Of a DNA stretch of 5,162 nt, positions 1-5,162 are shown piece after piece. The notes below the pieces were generated by a model. The model did not search any database. It was not told where the DNA came from and saw nothing but the letters and a program-made list of their open reading frames with translations. Source of the DNA: Nitrospirota bacterium (lineage in GTDB: Bacteria > Nitrospirota > Nitrospiria > Nitrospirales > UBA8639); contig QJYE01000534.1 of assembly GCA_003235785.1 (NCBI GenBank), positions 1-5,162 of the forward strand, read 5' to 3'. The position numbers were made by a program, and so were the translations under genes. Numbering within the stretch: the first letter of the stretch is position 1; every line of letters starts with the position of its first letter.

Positions 1-1
1 A

Positions 2-2221
2 TACGGGGATTTGGATACCCTCCTTGCCCGTGCCTCCGAAATTAAGCAGAACAAGCGACGAGAAAATCTTATTGACCATGCCGATAAGGCCCGTCTTTCG
101 CGCGAACTAGTTCGCCTGCGGAATGATGTTCCCCTGGCTATTCCACTGAGCCAATTGGTACGCCGCCAACCAGACCTGATCCATTTAGAGCAATTCCTCA
201 AAGACCAGGGATTTAAAACAATCCTGGCTAGAATTCAAAGCCGCTCTCCCAAAGAAGTCTCTTCCGCATCACTCAATTCACAGGTACCTCTTCGCCCACC
301 CTCAACCAATTCCGAAAAGACGAACCCTTCTGTCCCTCAAGCCATCTCTCAACCGCACTACGAACTGGTGCAAACCGTGGAAGCCCTACAATCGTGGATC
401 GATCAAGCCCTTCATCAAGGACTGGTGGCCGTAGATACAGAAACCACCTCCTTAGATCAGACACGAGCCGAACTTGTTGGCATTTCGCTCTGTCTGCAAC
501 CAGGAACCGCTTGTTATATCCCTGTGGGACATGTGGCACCGGGGGCGGCCACGTCTATGGATTTATTGGAACAGGCCAAACCGGAATCTGAACGACCGCA
601 ACAAATTCCGCTTCAGACCACGCTGGATATGCTCCGGCCTGTTCTCGCAGACCCCAGCGTTCTGAAGGTCGGCCACAATATTAAATATGATATGGTGGTC
701 TTGGCCCGCTATGGACTCCTGGTTTCTCCGGTCGATGACACCATGCTTCTTTCCTATGTGTTAGAAGGCGGGAAGCACGGTCATGGTATGGACGACCTGG
801 CTGCCCTGTACCTGGGACATACCACCATCAAATTTAAAGAAGTCACCGGCACGGGTAAATCGCAAGTGACGTTCGATCACGTTCCCTTAGACAAAGCCCT
901 GGATTACGCAGCGGAAGACGCAGACATCACGCTGCGCCTGCACCAGACTCTCAAGCCCCGTCTCCTTGAGGAACATCTCACCACGGCCTATGAAACACTC
1001 GAACGTCCCCTCATCCCCGTGTTGGCGGCCATGGAACAAAAAGGCATCAAGGTCGACATGGCTCAGCTCAAACAAGTTTCGCAAGAATTTTCACAACGGC
1101 TTCTGACTCTGGAACAAGAGATTCATCGACTGGCAGGAAAAACTTTCAATGTGGGATCGCCCAAACAATTGGGCGAAGTGCTCTTTGATGATCTTGAATT
1201 GGAAGGCGGGAAAAAAGGCAAAGCGGGGAGCTACACGACCGGAGTCGATGTTTTAGAATCCTTGGCCGCACAGGGCCATGAATTACCGGAGAAAGTCTTG
1301 GAGTGGCGGCATTTGGACAAACTCCGCAGTACCTATGCCGAAGCGCTTATTCACCAAATCAACCCGCAGACCAATCGTGTCCATACGTCTTATTCCATGG
1401 CCGCAGCCGCAACGGGGCGATTGTCTTCAACCGATCCTAATCTTCAAAACATTCCCATCCGCACGGAAGAAGGCCGAAAAATTCGTCGGGCGTTTGTGGC
1501 AGAACCTGGTTGTAAGCTGATGTCTTTGGACTATTCCCAAATCGAATTACGCCTGTTGGCGCATATGGCTGATATTGCCGTGTTGAAGCAGGCATTTTGG
1601 GAGGGACAAGATATTCACGCCCTCACCGCTAGCCAGGTTTTTGATATTCCGTTGGAGAATATGGATTCAGGAATTCGGCGAAAGGCCAAGGCCATTAACT
1701 TCGGCATCATCTATGGCATCAGCGCCTTTGGCTTAGCCAGGCAATTAAAGGTGGAACAGTCAGAAGCCGCCTCCTATATCAAATCCTACTTTGAACGATA
1801 TCCTGGGATTCAAGACTATATGGAACGCACGAAACAATATTGCCGCGAGCACGGGTATGTGCAAACCCTCTTTGGTCGTCGGTGCCACGTTCCAGCCATC
1901 CACGACACCAATCCGGCACGACGTAATTTTTCCGAACGCGCCGCGATCAATGCGCCCTTACAAGGCACCGCCGCCGATATTTTAAAACGGGCGATGATCC
2001 GCGTGCCACAGGCGTTGGAACAACATGGCCTCGCGGACAAAGCATCCATGTTATTGACGGTGCACGATGAGTTACTGTTCGAAGTTCAAGAATCGGCACT
2101 CGAGGATACTTCCACAGTCATCAGGCAAGTCATGGAATCGGCCACACTCCCAGCACTGCAACTCTCCATTCCCCTCACCGTTGATATCGGCCATGGCCCA
2201 TCCTGGGACGACGCGCATTGA
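2..2221 (+). CDS. polA: DNA polymerase I, 5'-truncated by the window edge
   Basis: Family A DNA polymerase that fills gaps in excision repair and processes Okazaki fragments. The frame is open to the left edge, so the TTG at position 11 is not the start. Roughly 200 residues of the 5'-nuclease domain appear to be missing; only its C-terminal end is seen (YGDLDTLLAR to about residue 45 of the 739 visible). A Ser/Pro-rich linker covers about residues 80-119. The 3'-5' exonuclease domain has all its metal ligands: DTE (D145, E147), NIKYD (N226, D230) and YAAED (Y302, D306), so proofreading should be active. The polymerase domain has TGRLSSTDPNLQNIP, motif A DYSQIELR (D510), motif B RRKAKAINFGIIYG (R559, K563, F567, Y571) and motif C VHDE (H688, D689), and ends in the usual SWDDAH. 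A modest insertion lies between Exo I and Exo II (about residues 175-210). The TGA stop is 42 bases before the next gene. Confidence 0.97.
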   Translation, partial: YGDLDTLLARASEIKQNKRRENLIDHADKARLSRELVRLRNDVPLAIPLSQLVRRQPDLIHLEQFLKDQGFKTILARIQSRSPKEVSSASLNSQVPLRPPSTNSEKTNPSVPQAISQPHYELVQTVEALQSWIDQALHQGLVAVDTETTSLDQTRAELVGISLCLQPGTACYIPVGHVAPGAATSMDLLEQAKPESERPQQIPLQTTLDMLRPVLADPSVLKVGHNIKYDMVVLARYGLLVSPVDDTMLLSYVLEGGKHGHGMDDLAALYLGHTTIKFKEVTGTGKSQVTFDHVPLDKALDYAAEDADITLRLHQTLKPRLLEEHLTTAYETLERPLIPVLAAMEQKGIKVDMAQLKQVSQEFSQRLLTLEQEIHRLAGKTFNVGSPKQLGEVLFDDLELEGGKKGKAGSYTTGVDVLESLAAQGHELPEKVLEWRHLDKLRSTYAEALIHQINPQTNRVHTSYSMAAAATGRLSSTDPNLQNIPIRTEEGRKIRRAFVAEPGCKLMSLDYSQIELRLLAHMADIAVLKQAFWEGQDIHALTASQVFDIPLENMDSGIRRKAKAINFGIIYGISAFGLARQLKVEQSEAASYIKSYFERYPGIQDYMERTKQYCREHGYVQTLFGRRCHVPAIHDTNPARRNFSERAAINAPLQGTAADILKRAMIRVPQALEQHGLADKASMLLTVHDELLFEVQESALEDTSTVIRQVMESATLPALQLSIPLTVDIGHGPSWDDAH

Positions 2222-2263
2222 AGAATTTGAATTTGTTGTAGAAAGAAAGGACTACCAAGAATT

Positions 2264-2554
2264 ATGGAGATCCCCTCATATAAAGAGCTATTAAAACTCG
2301 TGTGGTTTCTGGTATGGCGGCATGTGGTCATTCTCATGTTTGTGAGCATGACCATTGGATGGGCCGTTCCTGTGATCTTCAATAGCACGGTCCCTGAAGA
2401 CTCTCAGTATCTTTTAGAAATTTGTATTTATGGGGTGTTGTTCTTGGGCATTACCCCATTCATTTTGAAGACCCTGTTTCAAAAACAATTCCAAGGCTTT
2501 CAAGTCATTTTTCAACGCGATACCGAATCAACATCGCCTTCCTCGTCACAATAA
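2264..2554 (+). CDS. small two-helix membrane protein of unknown function
   Basis: A 96-residue protein I do not recognise. Two hydrophobic stretches are clear, about residues 13-39 (with R19-H20 near its cytoplasmic end) and 50-68. The short loop between them carries E45 and D46, while K7, K11, R19, K69, K74 and R85 flank the helices. The positive-inside rule then predicts a hairpin with both ends in the cytoplasm. The tail (about 73-96) is Gln-rich then Ser/Thr-rich. There is no signal peptidase site and no Cys or His metal motif. The ATG is preceded by the purine-rich run AGAAAGAAAGG, whose end is 13 bases upstream, a long but usable spacing. It sits 42 bases after polA and 28 bases before xthA on the same strand with no terminator seen, so it is probably co-transcribed with them. 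A link to DNA repair is only suggested by position; no function is assigned. Confidence 0.8.
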   Translation: MEIPSYKELLKLVWFLVWRHVVILMFVSMTIGWAVPVIFNSTVPEDSQYLLEICIYGVLFLGITPFILKTLFQKQFQGFQVIFQRDTESTSPSSSQ

Positions 2555-2582
2555 TTATTCAATACCTATCTTGAGACTCCCC

Positions 2583-3356
2583 ATGAACATTGCGACATGG
2601 AATGTGAATTCAATCAAAGTCAGGATTCCTCATTTAATAGAATGGGTGACGAAAGCTGATCCCGATGTCGTTCTTTTACAGGAACTTAAAACCACGGAAG
2701 ATCAATTTCCCAGAATGGCCATCGACGAATTGGGGTACAACATGGTCATCGTTGGCCAAAAAACCTACAATGGCGTGGCCATCCTTTCCAAAATGCCCAT
2801 TGAGGTGGAACAGACCGCCCTTCCCGGCGATCCCTCAGATGAACAAGCTCGTTATGTAGAAGCTCTTGTGGGAAAAATTCGAGTCGCCTCCATTTATTTA
2901 CCCAATGGCAATCCGATCGGGACGGAAAAATTCCCCTATAAGCTCAAATGGATGGATCGGTTGATTGCCCATGCCCGCTCTCTTTTGGCCCTTGAAGAGC
3001 CCGTAGTCTTGGCTGGCGACTTTAATGTGTGTCCTACTGACGATGATGTGTATGATCCAAAAGGCTTTGCTGAAGACGCGCTCTGCCGACCGGAATCCCG
3101 AGCTCGCTTCCGTGAACTCTGCCACTTGGGGTACACCGACGCCCTTCGTGCATATCATCCTGAGCAGGGCCTCTATACCTACTGGGATTACCAAGCCGGG
3201 CGATGGAACCGTGATGAAGGCCTGCGCATCGACCATATGATGCTCTCCCCACAGGCTGCCGATCGACTCATAGCCTCTGACGTTGATAAAAGTCCTCGCG
3301 GAAAAGAAAAACCCTCAGACCATACCCCGGTGTGGTGTGAGCTAAGATCAGCATAG
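2583..3356 (+). CDS. xthA: exodeoxyribonuclease III / AP endonuclease
   Basis: Mg-dependent nuclease of the exonuclease-endonuclease-phosphatase fold. It cuts 5' to abasic sites and trims 3' blocks in base excision repair, leaving a 3'-OH for DNA polymerase I, whose gene is two positions upstream. Complete at 257 residues, close to the roughly 270 usual for the family. Catalytic signatures are all present: N7 in ATWNVNS, E34 in LLQELK, Y105 in SIYLPNG, D146 and N148 in AGDFNVCPTD, D217 in RIDHMMLS, and the D246-H247 pair in SDHTPVW. The start is set at ATG 2583 because family members begin M-x-IATWNVNSI. The in-frame TTG at 2571 would add four residues and its bases overlap the only Shine-Dalgarno-like match (GAGA, 2573-2576, six bases before the ATG). 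The stop codon lies inside a predicted terminator stem. Confidence 0.96.
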   Translation: MNIATWNVNSIKVRIPHLIEWVTKADPDVVLLQELKTTEDQFPRMAIDELGYNMVIVGQKTYNGVAILSKMPIEVEQTALPGDPSDEQARYVEALVGKIRVASIYLPNGNPIGTEKFPYKLKWMDRLIAHARSLLALEEPVVLAGDFNVCPTDDDVYDPKGFAEDALCRPESRARFRELCHLGYTDALRAYHPEQGLYTYWDYQAGRWNRDEGLRIDHMMLSPQAADRLIASDVDKSPRGKEKPSDHTPVWCELRSA

Positions 3357-3371
3357 CCCATACGGTTTTTT
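3335..3371 (+). terminator. candidate intrinsic terminator after xthA
   Basis: The arms GTGTGAGCTA (3335-3344) and TAGCCCATAC (3354-3363) can pair at nine of ten positions, with one G-U pair and one A-C mismatch, around a nine-base loop. Two G residues and a run of six T (3366-3371) follow. The 3' arm contains the xthA stop codon TAG. This fits an end to the polA-xthA transcript and a separate promoter for the mutase gene downstream. The mismatch and the two-base gap before the T run make it imperfect. Confidence 0.45.
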
Positions 3372-3428
3372 GAGTCTTCCGGGACTACCTGGCCGACAAT
3401 CAACCATAATTGCAGGAGAATTCAATCG

Positions 3429-3448
3429 CTAGCATTGGCAAATGCTAG
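3429..3448. repeat. perfect 8-bp inverted repeat upstream of the mutase gene
   Basis: CTAGCATT (3429-3436) and AATGCTAG (3441-3448) are exact reverse complements separated by GGCA. No T run follows, so it does not look like a terminator. It overlaps the -35 hexamer of the candidate promoter at 3435-3463, a position where a dimeric regulator could block RNA polymerase. The operator role is inference. Confidence 0.5.
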
Positions 3449-3463
3449 GAAATCATCTATTCT
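3435..3463 (+). promoter_or_regulatory. candidate sigma70-type promoter for the mutase gene
   Basis: TTGGCA (3435-3440, five of six to the -35 consensus) is followed after 17 bases by TATTCT (3458-3463, four of six to the -10 consensus). Transcription would begin near 3470, giving a leader of about 39 bases before the ATG at 3509. The placement after a candidate terminator and before a gene with a 152-base upstream gap supports it, but the -10 match is weak. Confidence 0.35.
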
Positions 3464-3508
3464 TTCACGTCGCGACGCTTCTTTATTGAAAACTCAGATA
3501 CCGCTCTT

Positions 3509-4927
3509 ATGGACTCAATTAAATTTGGAACTTCAGGATGGCGAGCGGTTATTGCCGAAGACTTTACAGTCGGTAATATCCGTATTGTCTGCCAAGGCAT
3601 TGCTCAATATCTTCGACAGAAAAAAATTGGCCAGCAGGGCATCGTGATCGGCTATGACACTCGATTTTTAGGAGAACGTTTCGCCAAGGTGGCAATAGAA
3701 GTCATGGCGGCCCATGGCATCCCCTGTCTCCTCTGCGACCGGGATACACCCACCCCAGCCATTTCTTATCATGTACTCAGCCGCAACCTGGCGGGTGGAA
3801 TAAATATCTCAGCCAGCCACCATTCCCCCGAATGGAATGGCCTTAAGTTTACGCCCGATTGGGGTGGACCCGCCTTACCAGAAACCACCAAAGCCATTGA
3901 ACTACGCATCCTGCCACTCCTGCATGGCGAACATATCAAATGGTGTACATGGGAACGTGCCCAAAGCGACGGCATGGTGCGCTATTTTGATCCTCAACCA
4001 GACTATCTCAAAGCCTTAGAGCATCATGTCGATTGTGACCGCATCCGAAACGGCCGTATCCGTGTGGTCTTTGACCCTCTTTTTGGCACCACTCGCAATT
4101 ATCTCGACGAATTCCTCCGGCGGGCTGGAGCCAAAATGGCTGTTCTCCATCATTGGCGAGATCCCTATTTTGGAGGATTTCGGCCAGAACCCACCCACGA
4201 AACATTACAGGAACTCAAAGACACCGTCTGCCGAGAAGGGGCACATCTCGGGCTCGCCACGGATGGAGATGGTGACCGATTCGGGGTTGTGGATGCCGAT
4301 GGGACGTTCATTCAAGCCAATGATCTCTTAGCAGTTCTTTTGGATTATCTGATCAAAAGCCGCCAATGGACTGGAGCCGTTGCCCGTTCAGTGGCCACCA
4401 CACATCTGATCGATGCTGTGGCAGCACATCATGGCTTGTCGGTGCATGAAACGCCTGTGGGGTTCAAATACATCGGAGAACTCTTGGCCAAAGGCGAAGT
4501 CGAGTTTGGCGGAGAAGAAAGCGCCGGCTTATCGATCAAAGGCCATGTACCAGAAAAAGATGGGATATTGGCAGGGGCCTTAGTCGCCGAAATGGTCGCC
4601 TTTACCGGCAAAACTATCAAGGAGCTCTTGGCCGATCTTTTCGAACGAATTGGAACCTTCTACAACAGACGGATGGACTTGATCATCAGCGAATCCATGC
4701 AAGCCCAAGTGAAACAGGTGGTGGAGCACCCCCCAGGCACTTTTGCCGGAAGTGAAGTGGTGCAGGTCAACAAGATGGATGGATGTAAACTGGTATTACC
4801 CGATGGCGGGTGGTTTCTGATACGACCATCAGGCACAGAACCGATCGTGCGGTGTTATGGGGAAGCCAAGACTCCAGACCGACTGGAAGCCATCATGCAA
4901 GCCGGTCGTGGACTCCTCCAAAAGTAA
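3509..4927 (+). CDS. phosphoglucomutase/phosphomannomutase family protein
   Basis: Alpha-D-phosphohexomutase, moving phosphate between C1 and C6 of a hexose through a phosphoserine and a bisphosphate intermediate; cytoplasmic, feeding sugar nucleotides or glycogen metabolism. Complete at 472 residues with four domains. Domain 1 opens with KFGTSGWR and carries the catalytic Ser103 in ISASHHSPEWNG. Domain 2 has the metal loop DGDGDR (252-257). Domain 3 has the sugar-binding GGEESAG (334-340), then GHVPEKDG. Domain 4 has the phosphate-binding RPSGTEP (439-445). GGEES with HVPEKDG resembles the phosphoglucomutase-like branch more than GlmM, but substrate cannot be fixed from sequence alone; phosphomannomutase remains possible. 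The usual SHNP after the catalytic Ser-His reads SHHSP here, so Asn is replaced by His. The ATG at 3509 fits the family start and no other in-frame start lies close upstream, yet there is no visible Shine-Dalgarno sequence. Probably its own transcription unit. Confidence 0.94.
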   Translation: MDSIKFGTSGWRAVIAEDFTVGNIRIVCQGIAQYLRQKKIGQQGIVIGYDTRFLGERFAKVAIEVMAAHGIPCLLCDRDTPTPAISYHVLSRNLAGGINISASHHSPEWNGLKFTPDWGGPALPETTKAIELRILPLLHGEHIKWCTWERAQSDGMVRYFDPQPDYLKALEHHVDCDRIRNGRIRVVFDPLFGTTRNYLDEFLRRAGAKMAVLHHWRDPYFGGFRPEPTHETLQELKDTVCREGAHLGLATDGDGDRFGVVDADGTFIQANDLLAVLLDYLIKSRQWTGAVARSVATTHLIDAVAAHHGLSVHETPVGFKYIGELLAKGEVEFGGEESAGLSIKGHVPEKDGILAGALVAEMVAFTGKTIKELLADLFERIGTFYNRRMDLIISESMQAQVKQVVEHPPGTFAGSEVVQVNKMDGCKLVLPDGGWFLIRPSGTEPIVRCYGEAKTPDRLEAIMQAGRGLLQK

Positions 4928-4946
4928 TTCCCTCCTCAATCCGCAA

Positions 4947-4972
4947 TTGACAGCATGCCCCCCAAGCATGCC
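4947..4972 (+). promoter_or_regulatory. repeat pair with -35-like box before the antitoxin-like gene
   Basis: AGCATGCC occurs twice (4952-4959 and 4965-4972) with a 13-base period. Its core GCATGC is self-complementary, so the pair can act as direct repeats, as two small palindromes, or as a weak six-bp hairpin with a seven-base loop. A perfect -35 hexamer TTGACA (4947-4952) abuts it, but I see no good -10 at 16-19 bases. The block ends 11 bases before ATG 4984. Ribbon-helix-helix antitoxins commonly repress their own promoters through short repeated sites, so an autoregulatory operator is plausible. A terminator for the mutase gene is a weaker alternative, since only CACTTTTGTT follows. Confidence 0.35.
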
Positions 4973-4983
4973 ACTTTTGTTAA

Positions 4984-5162
4984 ATGGCAAACCTACTAGT
5001 CAAAAATATTCCACAATCATTTCACCAACAATTACGCCGTTGCGCGAAGCGACGAAGTCCACCCTCAGTGAAGTCGTACCTGAAGCCGTCAAACGAGAAC
5101 TTGCCCGCAGCACATTTCATGATCGGATGGCCAAATGCTCCCCTGTCGATTTTAACGTGTCA
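4984..5162 (+). pseudogene. ribbon-helix-helix antitoxin-like gene (FitA/VapB type), frameshifted, cut by window edge
   Basis: Two adjoining frames together read like one antitoxin. From ATG 4984 the first gives MANLLVKNIPQSFHQQLRRC then AKRR, matching the strand and first helix of FitA/VapB-type proteins (MA-hydrophobic-KNIP-x-x-h-H-x-x-L). After about 5055 that frame becomes Pro/Ser/Asn-rich and unlike the family. The frame one base back, from AAG 5055, continues as KSTLSEVVPEAVKRELARST and then HDRMAKCSPVDFNVS to the edge, matching the second helix and the R-E-L-A-R tail usual in this group. Joining them needs one lost base near 5050-5058 (CGACGAAG). Both frames are open to the right edge. 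Such antitoxins neutralise a PIN-domain RNase normally encoded just downstream, which lies outside the window. No Shine-Dalgarno is visible. A sequencing error would make the gene intact; CGACGAAG is not a classic slippery heptamer, so programmed shifting is less likely. Family call is from recalled pattern, not a search. Confidence 0.6.

Noticed and set aside
11..13. TTG as the start codon of the polymerase gene
   Set aside because: The frame is open to the window edge and the preceding codons (YGD) fit the end of the Pol I 5'-nuclease domain, so the real start lies upstream of the window.
1816..2049. 77-codon minus-strand open frame within polA
   Set aside because: Lies wholly opposite conserved Pol I sequence; its composition is what the complement of these codons would give.
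2571..2582. TTG start giving four extra residues on exonuclease III
   Set aside because: Family proteins start at the Met just before x-IATWNVNS, and the TTG overlaps the only ribosome-binding-like sequence.
3435..3647. 70-codon + strand open frame starting with TTG before the mutase gene
   Set aside because: It overlaps the first 46 codons of the mutase in another frame, resembles no family, and AGGAG at 3414-3418 is too far from its TTG.
4931..4936. AGGAGG on the minus strand (CCTCCT on the + strand)
   Set aside because: The only nearby minus-strand start (TTG) leads into a short frame antisense to the conserved C-terminus of the mutase and soon stops.
4985..4998. Resemblance to the palindrome region upstream of the mutase (shared ATGGCAAA-like and CTAG-like bases)
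   Set aside because: Only about seven bases match contiguously (TGGCAAA) and here they encode the conserved antitoxin start, so a shared regulatory site is not supported.
4968..5054. Upstream stretch of the second antitoxin frame, starting at ATG 4968
   Set aside because: Its residues before AAG 5055 (MPLLLNGKPT onwards) do not resemble a ribbon-helix-helix start, while the frame from ATG 4984 does. It may only appear open by chance.
5038..5054. Hairpin CGTTGC/GCGACG
   Set aside because: Six pairs with one G-U, inside the antitoxin-like coding sequence and with no T run after it; likely chance.
5022..5159. Minus-strand open frame of about 45 codons entering from the right edge
   Set aside because: Short, unrecognised, and directly opposite the antitoxin-like sequence that explains the region better.

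Overview
The window shows an ordinary bacterial chromosomal segment with about even base composition. All recognisable genes lie on the + strand. Bacterial-type DNA polymerase I and exonuclease III place it in Bacteria. The general look recalls Nitrospira-like genomes, but that is an impression from protein style with no marker gene behind it, so treat the lineage as unknown.

Layout: (1) 2-2221 is polA, entering from the left edge without its N-terminal 5'-nuclease domain; the proofreading and polymerase domains are complete. (2) 2264-2554 is a small two-helix membrane protein of unknown function. (3) 2583-3356 is xthA, a complete exonuclease III / AP endonuclease. Gaps of 42 and 28 bases suggest these three are co-transcribed, and a candidate intrinsic terminator overlaps the xthA stop codon (3335-3371). 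(4) 3357-3508 is intergenic and holds a candidate sigma70-type promoter whose -35 box lies inside a perfect 8-bp inverted repeat. (5) 3509-4927 is a complete phosphoglucomutase/phosphomannomutase-family gene with a slightly altered catalytic loop. (6) 4928-4983 is intergenic with two AGCATGCC repeats. (7) 4984 to the right edge carries the start of a ribbon-helix-helix antitoxin-like gene (FitA/VapB type) that is split between two frames.

Functionally, polA and xthA form a natural base-excision-repair pair: the AP endonuclease opens the strand at an abasic site and Pol I fills in. The mutase gene appears to be a separate transcription unit for sugar-phosphate metabolism. The right edge probably opens onto a toxin-antitoxin locus whose antitoxin reading frame is interrupted here; any PIN-domain toxin partner would lie beyond the window. 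That split antitoxin and the repeats before it are the least ordinary part of the sequence.
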